Under the pieces are notes generated by a model. The model worked only from the letters and a program-made list of their open reading frames with translations. It was not told the origin of the DNA and did not search any database. From Delphinapterus leucas (taxonomy: Eukaryota > Chordata > Mammalia > Artiodactyla > Monodontidae), in contig NW_022098021.1 in NCBI RefSeq assembly GCF_002288925.2, forward strand, positions 34,317,039 through 34,381,038: 64,000 bases of DNA, in the 5' to 3' direction. Both the position numbers and the translations under genes were made by a program. Position 1 is the first letter of the stretch; every line of letters starts with the position of its first letter. This document shows positions 10,173-22,804 of the stretch, piece after piece.

Positions 10173-13100
10173 ATGGTAAAAGAGACACACGTATCGATAA
10201 CTACCTTAAATGTTAATGGATTAAATGCTCCCACCAAAGGCATAAACTGGCTGAATGGCTACAAAAACAAGACCTGTATATATGCTGTCTACAAGAGACC
10301 CACTTCAGACCTAGGGACACATACAACCTGAAAGTGAGGGGATGGAAAAAGATATTCCATGCAAATGGAAATCAAAAGAAAGCTGGAGTAGCAATTCTCA
10401 TATCAGATAAAATAGACTTTAAAATAAAGACTATTACAAGAGACAAAGAAGAACACTACATAATGATCAAGGGATCAATCCAAGAAGAAGATATAACCAT
10501 TGTAAATATTTATACACCCAACATAAGAGCGCCTCAATACATAAAGCAACTACTAACAGCCATAAAAGGGGAAATCAACAGTAACACATTCATAGTAGGC
10601 GGCTTTTACACCCCACTTTCACCACTAGACAGATCATCCAAAATAAAAATAAATAAGGAAATGCAAGCTTTAAATGATACATTAAACAAGATGGACTTAA
10701 TTGATATTTATAGGACATTCCATCCAAAAACAACAGAATACACGTTCTTTTCAAGTACTCATGGAACATTCTCCAGGATAGATCATATCTTGGGTCACAA
10801 ATCAAGCCTTGGTAAATTTAAGAAAATTGCCATATCAGTTATCTTTTCCAACCACAAGGTTATGAGACTAGATATCAATTACAGAAAAAAAAACTATAAA
10901 AATTACAAACACATAGAGGCTCAACAATACTCTACTAAATAACCAAGAGACCATCGAAGAAATCAAAGAGGAAATAAAAAAATACCTAGAAACAACTGAC
11001 AATGAAAACACAATGACCCAAGACCTATGGGATGCAGCAAAAGCAGTTCTAAGAGGGAAGCTTATAGCAGTACAGTCCTACCTTAAGAAACAAGAATAAT
11101 CTCAAATAAACAACCTAAACTTACACCTAAAGCAATTAGAGAAAGAAGAACAAAAAAACCCCAAAGTTAGAAGAATGAAAGAAATCATAAAGGTCAGATA
11201 AGAAAGAAATGAAAAGGAAATGAAGGGAGCAATAGTAAAGATCAATAAAACCAAAAGCTGTTTTTTTGAGAAGATAAACAAAATTGATAAACCATTAGCC
11301 AGATTCATCAAGAAAAAAAAGGAAGAAGACTGAAATCAATAGAAGTAGAAATGAAAAAGGAGAAGTAATATCTGACAGTGCAGAAATACCAAGGATCATG
11401 AGAGATTACCACAAGCAACTACATGGCAATAAAATGGACAACCTGGAACAAGTGGACAAATGCTTAGAAAAGCACAACCTTCTGAGACTGAACCAGGAAG
11501 AAATAGAAAATATAAGCAGACCAATCACAAGCACTGAAATTGAAACTGTTATTAAAAATCTTCCAACAAACAAAAGCCAAGGTGAATTCTATCAAACATT
11601 TAGAGAAGATCTAACACCTATACCTCTCGATCTTTCCCAAAATAAATTAGAGGGAGGAACACTCCTAAACTCGTTCTATGAGGCCACCATCACTATGATG
11701 CCAAAATCAGAGAAAGATGTCACAAGAAAAGAAAATTACAGGCCAATATCATTGATGAACATACAGGCAAAAATTCTCAACAAAACACTAGCAAACAGAA
11801 TCCAGCAGCACATTAAATGGATCATACGCCATGATCAAGTCTGCTTTATCCCAGGAATGCAAGGACTCTTCAATATACACAAATCAACCAATGTTATACA
11901 CTATATTAACAAATTGAAGGATAAAAACCATATGATCATCTCAATAGATGCAGAGAAAGCTTTCAACACCCATTTATGGTAAAAAAAACTCTGTATAAAG
12001 TAGGCATAGAGGGAACTTACCTCAATATAATAAAGATTATATATGACAAATGCACAACCAACCTTGTTCTCAATGGTGAAAAACTCAAACCATTTACTCT
12101 AAGATCAAGAACAAGACAAGGGAGTCCACGTTCACCACTATTATTCAACATAGTTTTGGAAGTTTAAGCCACAGCAATCACAGAAGTAAAAGAAATAAAA
12201 GGAATCCAAGCTGGAAAAGAAGAAGTAAACAGTAACTGTTTGCAGATGACATGATATTATATGTAGAGAATCCTAAGGAGGCTACCAGAAAACTACTAGA
12301 GCTAATCAATGAATTTGCTAAAGTAGCAGGATACGAAACTAATGCACAGAAATCTCTTGCATTACTATACATTAATGATGAAAAATCTGAAAAAGAAATT
12401 AAGGAAACACTCCCATTTACCATTGCAACAAAAAGAATAAAACACCTAGGAATAAACCTACCTAGGGAGACAAAAGACCTGTATGCTGAAAACTATAAGA
12501 CACTGATGAAAGAAATTAAAGATGGTACAAACATATGGAGAGACAAACCATATTCTTGGATTGGAAGAATCAACATTCGTAAATACCTATACTACCCAAA
12601 GCAATCTACAGATTCAATGCAATTCCTATCAAACTGCCAATGGTATTTTTCAGAGAAATAGAAGAAAAAATTTCACAATTTGTATGAAAACACAAAAGGC
12701 CCAGAATAGCCAGAGCAATCTTGAGAAAGAAAAACAGAGCTGGAGGAATCAAACTCCCTGACTTCAGCTTATAATACAAAGCAACAGCAATCAAGGCAGT
12801 ATGCTACTGGCACAAGAAGAGAAATATTGATCAATGGAACGGGATAGAAATCACAGAGATAAACACACGCACCTATGGTTGCCTTATCTTTGATAAAGGA
12901 GGCAACAATATACAATGGAAAAAAGACAGCCTTTTCAATATGTGATGCAGAGAAAACTGGACAGATACATGTAAAAGAATGAAATTAGAATACTCCATAA
13001 CACCATACACAAGAAGAAACTCAAAATAGATTAAAGACCTAAATGTAAGGCCAGACACCATATAACTCTTAAAGGAAAACAGGCAGAACACATTGTGACA

Positions 13101-13978
13101 TAAATCACAGCAAGATCTTTTTGACCCACCTCTTAGAGAAATGGAAATAAAAACAAAAATAAACAAATGGGACCTAATGAAACTTAAAAGCTTTTACACA
13201 GCAAAGGAGACCATATACAAGATGAAAAGACAACCCTCAGAATGGGAGAAAATATCTGCAAATGAAGCAATTGACAAAGGATTAGTCTTCAAAATTTACA
13301 AGCAGCTCATGCAGCTCAATGACAAAAAAACAAACAACCCAGTCCAAAAATGGGCAGAAGACCTAAACAGACATTTCTCCAAGGAAGATATACAGATTGC
13401 CAACAAACACATGAAAGAATGCTAAACATCACCAATCATTAGAGAAATGCAAATCAAAACTACAATGAGGTATCACCTCCCACTGGTCAGAATGGCCATC
13501 ATGAGAAAATCTACAAACAATAAGTGCTGGAGAGGGTGTGGAGAAAAGGGACCCTCTTGCACTTTCTGTGGGAATGTAAGTTTATACAGTCACTATGGAG
13601 AACAGTATGGAGGTTCCTTAAAAAACTAAAAATAGGACTACCATATGACCCAGCAATCCCACTACTGGGAATATACCCTGAGAAAACCATAAATCAAAAA
13701 GAGTCATTCACCACAATGTTCATTGCAGCACTATTTACAGTAGCCAGGACATGGATCCAACCTAAGAGTCCATCAACATATGAATGAATAAAGAAGATGT
13801 GGCACATATATACAATGGAAATTACTCAGAAATAAAACGAAACAAAATTGAGTTATTTGAAGTGAGGTGGATGGACCTAGAATCTGTCATACAGAGTGAA
13901 GTAAGTCAGAAAAAGAAAAACAAATACCATATACTAACACATATATATGGAATCTTAAAAAAAAAAAAAAGGTTCTGA
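10173..13978 (+). pseudogene. L1-D ORF2 pseudogene (endonuclease/reverse transcriptase)
   Basis: This is the L1 endonuclease and reverse transcriptase gene, starting at the ATG at 10173 as in sister copies. Surviving open blocks are 10334-10942 (endonuclease, with a segment GTFSRIDHILGHKSSLGKF), 11398-11982 and 11976-12167 (N-terminal part of reverse transcriptase), 12251-12661 (thumb region), 13141-13425, and 13524-13787 plus 13784-13978 (the cysteine-rich end and C-terminus). The FADD region near 12238-12250 is split by a frameshift. An extra T at the normal stop site (aatcttaaaa in place of aatctaa) extends the last frame to 13978. Several breaks rule out function. Confidence 0.88.
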
Positions 13979-14311
13979 ATAACCTAGGGACAAGACAGGA
14001 ATAAAGATGCAGATGTAGAGAATGCACTTGAGGACATGGGTTGGGGGAAGTATAAGTTGGGACGAAGTGAGAGAATAGCATTGACATATATACACTACCA
14101 AATGTAAAATAGGTAGCTAGTGGGAAGCAGCCGCATAGCACAGGGAGATCAGCTCGGTGCTTTTTGACCACCTAGAGGGGTGGGATAGGGAGAGTGGGAG
14201 GGAGAGGATATGGGAATATATGTATATGTATAGCTGATTCACTTTGTTATGTAGCAGAAATTAACACAACAATATAAAAAAATTATACTCCAATAAAGAT
14301 GTTAAAAAAAA

Positions 14312-14361
14312 TGGAGCTGGAGTAAGACAAAAATTAAAGAAACACTGGACTTTAAAGATAC
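14312..14361 (+). other. Candidate 3' transduction carried by L1-D
   Basis: After the L1-D 3' UTR and its first A-tract (14304-14311) come 50 bases that match no part of the L1s here. A second A-tract (14362-14369) follows, and then the right target-site duplication. This unique-A-tract-duplication order is what results when L1 transcription reads past its own poly(A) signal and the downstream flank is retrotransposed along with the element. Confidence 0.5.
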
Positions 14362-14371
14362 AAAAAAAACC

Positions 14372-14383
14372 AAAATCACAAAG
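14372..14383. repeat. Right target-site duplication of L1-D
   Basis: aaaatcacaaag pairs with aaaatcctagaaag at 7293-7306. L1-C resumes at 14384. Confidence 0.7.
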
Positions 14384-16066
14384 ATGCCACCAGAAAACTA
14401 CTAGAACTAATCAATGAATTTGGTAAGTTTGCAGGATACAAAATTACTGCACAGAAATCTCTGTCATTCCTATACACTAACAATGGAAATTCAGAAAGAG
14501 AAATTAAGGAAACACTCCCATTTACCATTGCAACAAAAAAGAATAAAATACCTAAGAATAAACCTACCAAAGGAGGTGAAAGACCTGTACTCAGAAAACT
14601 ATAAAACACTGATGAAAGAAATCAAAGATGACATAAATAGATGGAGAAATAAACCATTTTCTTAGATTGGAAGAATCAATATTGTGAAAATGATTATACT
14701 ACCAAAAGCAATCTACAGATTCTGTGCAATTCCTGTCAAACTACCAAAGGCATTCTTCACAGAATTAGAACAAAAAGTTTTACAATTCGTATGGAAACAC
14801 AAAAGACCCTGCATAGCCAAAGCATCCTTGAGAAAGAAAAATGGAGGTGGAGGAATCAGGCTCTCTGACTACAAACTATACTACAAAGCTACAGTAATCA
14901 GGGAAGTATGGTAGTGGCACAAAAACAGAAATATAAACCAATGCTACAGGATAGAAAGCCCAGAGATAAACCCATGCACATATGGGCACTTAATTTATGA
15001 CAAAGGAGGCAGGAACATTCAATGGAGAAAAGACTGCCTCTTCAATAAGTGTTGCTGGGAAAACTGGACAGCTACATGTAAAAGAATGAAATTAGAACAC
15101 TCCTTAACACCATACATACACAACAATAAACTCAAAAGGGGTTAAAGACCTAAATGTAAGATCAGACACTATAAAACTTTTAGAGTAAAACATAGAAAAC
15201 ACACCCTTTGACAGAAACCACAGCAAAATCTTTTCTGACCCACCTCCTAGAGTAATGGAAATAAAAACAAAAATAAACAAATGGGAATTAATTAAACTTC
15301 AAAGCTTTTGCATAGCCAAGGAAGCCATAAACAAGAAAAAGAAGACAACCCTCAGAATGGGAGAAAATATTTGGAAATGAAACAACAGACAAAGGATTAA
15401 TCTGCAAAATATACAAACAGCTCATGTAGCTCCATATCAGAAGGACAAACAATTCAAATAAAAAATGGGTGGAAAACCTAAATAGACATTTCATCAAAGA
15501 AGACATACTAATGGCCAAGAGGCACATGAAAAGATCTCAACATCACTAACTATTAGAGAAATGAAAATCAAAACTACAATGTGGTATCACCTCATGCCAG
15601 TCAGAATGGCCATCATCAAAAAATCTACAAACAATAAATGCTGGAGAGAGTGTGGAGAAAAGGGATCCCTCTTGTACTGCTGGTGGGATTGCAAATTGAT
15701 ACAGCCACTATGGAGAACAGTATGGTGGTTCCTTATAATGCTAAAAATAGAACTATTATATGACCCAGGCATCTCACTCCTGAGCATATACCCTGAGAAA
15801 AGCATAATTCAGAAATAGACATGTACCACAATGTTCATTGCAGCACTATTTACAATAGCCAGGACATGGAGTTAACCTAAATGTCCATCGACAGAAGAAT
15901 GGATAAAGAATATGTGACACATATATATAATGGAATATATTCAGCCATAAAAAGAAATTGAGTTATTTGTAGTGAGGTGGATTGATTAGAGTCTGTCACA
16001 CAGAGTGAATTAAGTCAGAAGGAGAAAAACAAATACTGTATGCTAACGCATATATATTGAATCTAA
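14384..16066 (+). pseudogene. L1-C ORF2 pseudogene, part 2 (thumb to C-terminus)
   Basis: This continues the ORF2 interrupted at 7306. The sequence resumes at gccaccagaaaactactag, exactly where sister copies place it after the FADD segment. Open blocks are 14414-14665, 14684-14914 (with [13 protein letters not shown] and the [18 protein letters not shown] region) and 15561-15818. The last holds the cysteine-rich motif [14 protein letters not shown], where the histidine usual in this motif reads as tyrosine. The expected stop is the TAA at 16064-16066. Frameshifts and stops separate the blocks, so the gene is dead both by the insertion and by point decay. Confidence 0.87.
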
Positions 16067-16432
16067 AAAAAAACAAATGGTACTGATGAACCTAGTGGCA
16101 AGACAGGAATAAATATGTAGACATAGAGCATGGACATGAGGACATGGGAGAGGAGGAGATAGTTGGGGCAAAGTGAGAGTAGCAGCAACATATTTACACA
16201 ACCAAATGTAAAATAGTTAGCTAGTGGGAAAAAGCAACATAGCACAGGGAGATCAGCTGGATGATTTTCAAAACCTAGAGATGTGGGATAGGGAGGGTGA
16301 GAGGAAGTCTCAAGAGGGAGGGGATAATGGGGATATATGTATTCATATGGCTGATTCACTTTGTTGTACAACAGAAACAAACATATTATTGTGAAGCAAT
16401 TATACTCCAATAAATATCTATTAAAAAAAGAA

Positions 16433-16448
16433 AAGAAAACCATATTTT
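16433..16448. repeat. Right target-site duplication of L1-C
   Basis: aagaaaaccatatttt follows the L1-C tail and matches 2795-2810 at 14 of 16 positions. Confidence 0.85.
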
Positions 16449-18244
16449 ATATAGCATAATTTAGTAATTTTTAAATGAAATTTCCAGATTTCCACAAGAT
16501 TACACATTTATACACTTGTAATAAAATTGAGACATATTTTTTTGTCTCATCAATTGTTGAATTCACCATAAAGTATTGCCTGTTTTTATTCAAAGATTAC
16601 TACACTAAGCCCTAACTAGAATAAAATAAAAAACAGACAACCTTGAAGGTGGAGGGAACAGAACAGACCATGAAAATTGGATTCAACCTAATGTACCAAG
16701 AAAACACTTACTAAGAGTAAAATGTTATTGACATGCTGTCTCAAAGAGTTAGTGAGCTTATTCAGAGGACCAATTGTTTTGGAGCTAACAGCTTCTACAT
16801 TTTATCAGCTTCCTCTTGTTTATTTGTCAAATAAAGTGGGTAGTTGTATTGTGACTAGTTATTATGTGTATAAAATTTGGATTAAAAGGATGTTTCAAGT
16901 TAAATTAGACTAATACAAAATATTGAACCTATATTCACTCATACAATACAAAGTACAATAAGCTTGCTTGTAATATGTAATTATATCTTTAAAATGTGCC
17001 AATTATTATAAATAAAAATCTCACTTTTTATTGTTTACCAAGTAAGATGAATTCAACTTCCCCATGTATCTGAAGTAAGAACATATCTGTGTTTTTCCTA
17101 TCAATGCACTGAAACCTGAGAAGCCATAATTCAATAGAAAAAGAGATAAAAATCAATGGTTGCAGGTATATGCCAAGAAAATTCAACTACTGAGACATGG
17201 AAAAAAAGTGAATGTTTTCTACTATTTGTAAATAAATGTCAGTTTATTACACATTTTATTTGATCATTTTATTTTTATTTATTTGATCAGTAAGATATTT
17301 TGGGAAAAAAATTTTTACTCAAAAAAGCTTTTCTATTATATTTTATATTCTGCAGAGCAGTTTCCTTATGGAGTATCATTTGAACAATGCATAAGGCATA
17401 AAAGAAATGACTTATAGAAATGATGAAACATGATTTTCTTCTTTAAGATCAAATCTATTTAAATAGAATCATGTTAATTTATCCACTCTTTTTTCAAATG
17501 GTAAACTCAAATATAAATTATTCAATAGGTCTATCATATAATTCATTGGACTGTGTAAGATAATAATTAAGTAAAGAGCATCATTTGGTACTGTTCATGG
17601 ACAATTTACAGCACAAATACATATAATAATATTTTTACTCTCCCCCTTGATAACAATGTCAGCAACCTATAAAGGCCACTCTACAGCTCTGCTCATGAGA
17701 AGCAGGAGTAATGAACTATAAGAGCTTGCTCTTTGAAAAGAATGAATTAAATGGCAATGTCTGTGATTATATCATAATGATTAAGTGAATATAATGAAGC
17801 ATGCAGTGAATTCTTCAATATCCATTTCAGAGGAAGTGGGTTACCCTGGTCTACTTTGATATCACTGTTTTAAACTGTATTATGCTACAAGTGTGTGTGG
17901 TTTTTAGAGACCAAAATAATCTGGCATCATGTGGAACAAAAATGAAAATTGTAAGATAAACTTTTGCTGGCATTTTCATTAAGGCTTTCAAGTTAAACAG
18001 TTTTCTTATTCACCAGAAGCTCTTCCCCACATTTAGTCTTATTGAATCATATTTCTTATCCAAAGGCACATTTATACACATGAAGTGAATAGAAATGGAA
18101 CAACTTACCTTTTCATTTCAACTGTTAACAATGACTGGAACCTACCAATGCATGGCTAATTTGGTCCTGGTAGTCAGTAACAATTGTGAAGATTTTAAAG
18201 GAACAGATTGGTCAGCAGGATTGCAACCTCATTTACATGCTATG
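16449..18244. other. AT-rich single-copy stretch, nothing recognised
   Basis: About 1.8 kb between L1-C and L1-E. I see no coding frame worth calling, no RNA gene and no repeat family I can name. It probably represents the original unique or ancient sequence at this locus. Confidence 0.5.
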
Positions 18245-18260
18245 AAAGACATTGCTTGGA
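18245..18260. repeat. Left target-site duplication of L1-E
   Basis: aaagacattgcttgga precedes L1-E. The same 16 bases recur at 23786-23801 with one substitution (aaagacgttgcttgga). Confidence 0.92.
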
Positions 18261-18344
18261 CCAGAGGGTAGAGAGCAGAAGCAAGAAGAACTACAATCCT
18301 GCAGCCTGTGGGGAAAAAAACACATTCACAAAAAGATCGGCACG

Positions 18345-19240
18345 ATGAAAAGGCAAAGGGCTATGTACTAGATGAAGGAACAAGATAAAACCCCAGAAAA
18401 ACAACTAAATGAAGTGGAGATAGGCAAACTTCCAGAAAAATAATTCAGAATAATGATGGTGAAGATGATCCAGAACCTCAGAAAAAGAATGCAGGCAAAG
18501 ATCAAGAAGATGCAAGAAATGTTTAACAAAGACCTAGAAGAATTAAAGAACAAACAGAGATGAAAAATACAATAACTGAAATGAAAACTACACTAGAAGG
18601 AATGAATAGCAGAATAACTGAGGCAGAATGGAAAAGTAAACTGGAAGACAGAATTGTGGAATTCACTGCTGAAGAACAGAATAAAGAAAAAAGAATGAAA
18701 AGAAATGAACAGCCTAAGAGACCTGTGGGACAACATTAAATGCAACAACATTCACTTTATAGGGGTCCCAGAAGGAGAAGAGAGAGAGAAAGGACCAGAG
18801 AAAATATTTGAAGTGATTATACTTGAAAACTTCCTTAACATGGGAAAGGAAATAGTCACCAAAGTCCAGGAAGCTCAGCGATCCCATACAGGATAAACCC
18901 AAGGAGAAACATACCAAGACACATAGTAATCAAATTGGCAAAAATTAAAGACAAAGAAAAATTATTGAAAGCAGCAAGGGAAAAATGACAAATAATATAC
19001 AAGGGAACTCCCATAAGGATAACAGCTGATTTCTCAGCAGAAATTCTACAAGCCAGAAGGGAGTGGCATGATATACTTAACGTGATGAAAGGGAAGAACC
19101 TACAACCAAGATTACTCTACCCAGCAAGACTCTCATTCAGATTCGATGGAGAAATCAAAAACTTTACAGACAAACAAAAGCTAAGAGAATTTAGCACCAC
19201 CAAACCAGCTCTACAACAAATACTAAAGGAGCTTCTATAA
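18345..19240 (+). pseudogene. L1-E ORF1 pseudogene
   Basis: This is the decayed L1 ORF1 (RNA-binding chaperone). The start ATG at 18345 aligns with ORF1 starts in the other copies and the stop TAA at 19238-19240 follows ctaaaggagcttcta. The clearest open block, 18705-18896, is 63 codons and holds the stretch GVPEGEEREKGPEKIFEVII, at the boundary between the coiled coil and the RNA-recognition domain. Several indels, including one at a loss in the atgaacagcctaagag area, break the frame. It is not functional. Confidence 0.83.
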
Positions 19241-20362
19241 GTGGGAAACACAAGAGAAGAAAAGGACCTGCAAAAACAAACCCAAAACAATTAAGAAAAT
19301 GGTCATAGGAACATACATATGGATAATTACCTTAAACGTGAATGGATTAAATGCTCCAAACAAAAGACACAGGTTTGCTGAATGGATGCAAAAACAAGAC
19401 CCATATATATGCTCTCTACAAGAGACCCACTTCAGACCTAGGAACACATACAGACTGAAAGTGAAGGGATGGAAAAAGATATTCCATGCAAATGGAAATC
19501 AAAAGAAAGCTGAGTAGCTATATTCATATCAGATAAAATAGACATTAAAATAAAGAATGTTACAAGAGACAAGGAAGGACAGTACATAATGTTCAAGGGA
19601 TCAATCCAAGAAGATATAACAATTATAAATATATATGAACCCAACATAGGAGCACCTCAATACATAAGGCAACTGCTAACAGCTCTAAAAGAGGAAATCG
19701 ACAGTAACACAATAATAGTGGAGGACTTTAACACCTCACTTACACCAATGGACAGATCATCCAAACAGAAAATTAAAAAGGAAACACAAGCTTTAAATGA
19801 CACAATAGACCAGATAGATTTAATTGATATTTATAGGACATTCCATCCAAAGACAGCAGATTACACTTTCTTCTCAAGTGTGCACGGAACATTCTCCAGG
19901 ATAGATCACATCTTGGCTCACAAATCAAGCCTCAGTAAATTTAAGAAAATTGAAATCATATCAAGCATCTTTTCTGACCACAACCTTATGACATTAGAAA
20001 TGAATTACAGGGGAAAAAAAGTAAAAAACACAAACACATGGAGCCTAAACAATACGTTACTGAATATCCAAGAGTCACTGAAGAAATCAGAGAAGGAAAT
20101 CCAAAAATACCTAGAGACAAATGACAATGAAAACACGATGATCCAAAACCTATGGGACGCAGCAAAAGCAGTTCTAAGAGGGAAGTTTATAGCTATAGAA
20201 GCCTACCTCAAGAAACAAGAAAAATCTCAAATAAACAGTCTAACCTTACACCTAAAGGAACTAGAAAAAGAAGAACAAACAAAACCCAAAGTTAGCAGAA
20301 GGAAAGAAATGAAGATCAGAGCAGAAACAAATGAAATAGAAACAAAGAAAACAATAGCAAAG

Positions 20363-20374
20363 ATCAATAAAATT
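20363..20374. repeat. Left target-site duplication of SINE 1
   Basis: atcaataaaatt precedes the SINE. atcaataaaact (20581-20592) follows it, matching at 11 of 12 positions. Confidence 0.85.
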
Positions 20375-20580
20375 GGGGCTTCTCTGGTGGCGCAGTGGTT
20401 GAGAGTCCACCTGCCGATGCAGGAGACATGGGTTCATGTCCCGGTCCAGGAAGATCCCACATGCCACAGAGCGGCTAGGCCCATGAGCCATGGCCACTGA
20501 GCCTGTGCGTCCGGAGCCTGTGCTCTGCAATGGGAGAGGCCACAACAGTGAGAGGCCTGTGTACCACAAAAAAAAAAAAA
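20375..20580 (+). mobile_element. CHR-type SINE 1 (tRNA-derived), in L1-E ORF2
   Basis: This 206-base SINE has a tRNA-like head with an A box (tggcgcagtgg, 20388-20398) and a B box (ggttcatgtcc, 20431-20441). These are the RNA polymerase III internal promoter elements. A unique body and an A-tail at about 20568-20580 follow. The sequence is of the CHR family, characteristic of cetaceans. SINEs of this type encode no protein and are mobilised by L1 enzymes. Clear flanking duplications show it inserted into L1-E after L1-E arrived. Confidence 0.92.
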
Positions 20581-22528
20581 ATCAATAAAACTAAAAGCTG
20601 GTTCTTTGAGAAGATAAAAAAAAAATTGATAAATCATTAGCCAGACTCATCAGGAAAAACAGGGAGAGGACTCAAATCAATAAAATTAGAAATGAAAAAG
20701 GAGAAGTTACAACAGACACCACAGAAATACAAAGCATCCTAACCAACAACTACAAGGAATTCTATGCCAATAAGATGGACAACCTGGAAGAAATAGACAA
20801 ATTCTTAGAAAGGTATAACTTCTAAGACTGAACTAGGAAGAAATAGAAAATATGAACAGGCCAATCACAAGTAATGAAATTGAAACTGTGGTTAAAAATC
20901 TTCCAACAAACAAAAGTCCAGGACCAGATGGCTTCACAGGTGAATTCTGTCATTTAGAGAGGAGCTAACACCCATCCTTCTCAAACTCTTCCAAAAATTT
21001 GCAGAGGGAGGAACACTCCCAAAATCATTCTATGAGGCCACCATCACACTGATACCAAAACCAGACAAAGATACTACAAAAAAAGAAAATTACAGACCAA
21101 TAACACTGATGAATATAGATGCAAAAATCCTCAACAAAATACTAGCAAACAGAATCCAACAGCATATTGAAAGGATAATACACCATGATCAAGTGAGATT
21201 TATCCCAGGGATGCAAGGATTCTTCAATATATGCAAATCAATCAATGTGATACACCATATTAACACGTTGAAGAATAAAACCCATGTGATCATCTCAATA
21301 GATGCAGAAAAAGCTTTTGACAAAATTCAACACCAATTTATGATAAAAAAACTCTCCAGAAAGTGGGCATAGAGGTAACCTACCTCAACATAATAAAGAC
21401 CATATATGACAAACCCACAGTAAACATCATTCTTAATGGTGAAAAACTGAAAGCATTTCCTCTAAGATCAGGAATGAGACAAGGATGCCCATTCTCACCA
21501 CTATTACTGAACACAGTTTTGGAAGTCCTAGCCACGGCAATCAGAGAAGAAAGAGAAATAAAAGGAATACAAATTAGAAAAGAAGTAAAACTGTCACTGT
21601 TTGCAGATGACATGATACTATACATAGAGAATCCTAGAAATGCCACCAGAAAACTACTAGAGCTAATCAATGAATTGGGTAAAGCTGCAGGATACAAAAT
21701 TAATGCACAGAAATCTCTGGCATTCCTATACACTAATGATGAAAAATCTGAAAGAGAAATTAAGGAAACACTCCCATTTACCATTGTAACAAAAAGAATA
21801 AAATACCTAGGAATAAACCTGCTTAAGGAGGTAAAATGCTTGTACTCAGAAAACTATAAAACACTGATGAAAGAAATCAAAGATGACATAAACAGTGGAG
21901 AAATATACCATGTTCTTGGATTGGAAGAATCAATGTTGTGAAAGTGACTATACTACCCAAAGCAATATACAGATTCAATGCAATCCCTATCCAATTACCA
22001 ATGGCACTTTTAAAGAACTAGAACAAAAAATCTTAAAATTTGTATGGAGACACAAAAAACCCCAAATAGCCAAAGCAGTCTTGAGGGAAAAAAGTGGAGC
22101 TGGAGGAATCAGACTCCCTGATTTCAGACTATACTACAAAGATACAGTAATCAAGACAATATGGTACTGGCACAAAAACAGAAATATAGATCAATGGAAC
22201 AGTATAGAAAGCCCAGAGATAAACCCACGCACCTATGGTCAACTAATCTATGACAAAGGAGACAAGGATATACAGTGGAGAAAAGACAGTCTCTTCAGGA
22301 AGTGGTTCTGGGAAAGCTGGAGAGCAACATGTAAAAGAATGAAAATAGAACACTCCCTAACACCACACACAAAAACAAACTCAAAATGGATTCGAGACCT
22401 AAATGTAAGACCGCACACTATAAAACTCTTAGTGGAAAATGTAGGAAGATCACTCTTTGACATAAATCACAGCAAGGTCTTTTTTGAACCACCTCCTACA
22501 GTAATGGAAATAAAAACAAAAATAAACA

Positions 22529-22704
22529 AATGGGACCTAATGAAACTTAAAAACTTTTTCACAGCAAAGGAAACCATAAAGAAGATGAAAAGACAACCCT
22601 CAGAATGGGAGAAAATATTTGCAAATGAAACAATGGACAAAGGATTAATCTCCAAAATAAAGAAACAAACAACCCAATCCAAAAATGGGCAGAAGATCTA
22701 AATA
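22529..22704 (+). repeat. 176-base gap flank, copy 1
   Basis: This ORF2 segment ending at the gap is repeated directly after the gap (22805-22980) with only 4 differences, all in the first 55 bases. Both copies share the same private deletion around ctccaaaataaagaaacaaa, absent from other L1s here. The two are therefore probably the same genomic sequence represented twice. Confidence 0.9.
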
Positions 22705-22804
22705 NNNNNNNNNNNNNNNNNNNNNNNNNNNNNNNNNNNNNNNNNNNNNNNNNNNNNNNNNNNNNNNNNNNNNNNNNNNNNNNNNNNNNNNNNNNNNNNN
22801 NNNN
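22705..22804. other. Assembly gap, exactly 100 N
   Basis: 100 unknown bases, the conventional size for a gap of unknown length. The duplicated flanks suggest the two contig ends overlap and that the real gap may not exist. Confidence 0.98.

Larger units (their letters stand above)
7307..14371 (+). mobile_element. L1-D: full-length L1 inserted into L1-C ORF2
   Basis: This 7,065-base element lies in plus orientation inside L1-C, 30-40 bases downstream of the FADD motif. It has a complete 5' UTR (7307-9173), ORF1 (9174-10115), ORF2 (10173-13978) and 3' UTR ending with actccaataaagatg and an A-tract at 14304-14311. A further 50 bases and a second A-tract precede the right target-site duplication. 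It is less decayed than L1-C but both ORFs carry frameshifts. Its 5' end (gaccttcaaaatggctgag) resembles that of L1-H, not L1-C. Confidence 0.93.
2811..16432 (+). mobile_element. L1-C: near full-length L1 LINE, interrupted by L1-D
   Basis: L1-C runs from a 5' UTR at 2811 to an A-rich tail at about 16419-16432. It is split by L1-D at 7307-14371; without the insert it is about 6.5 kb, close to a complete L1. The order is 5' UTR (2811-4087), ORF1 (4088-5127), ORF2 part 1 (5186-7306), the L1-D insert, ORF2 part 2 (14384-16066) and the 3' UTR. A diverged 16-bp target-site duplication flanks the whole. All ORFs are broken. L1-C must predate L1-D. Confidence 0.93.

Noticed and set aside
20375..20441. 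tRNA-like sequence with A and B boxes
   Set aside because: It is the head of a CHR SINE, followed by the SINE body and A-tail within target-site duplications. The same applies at 24655 and 51672. These are not tRNA genes.
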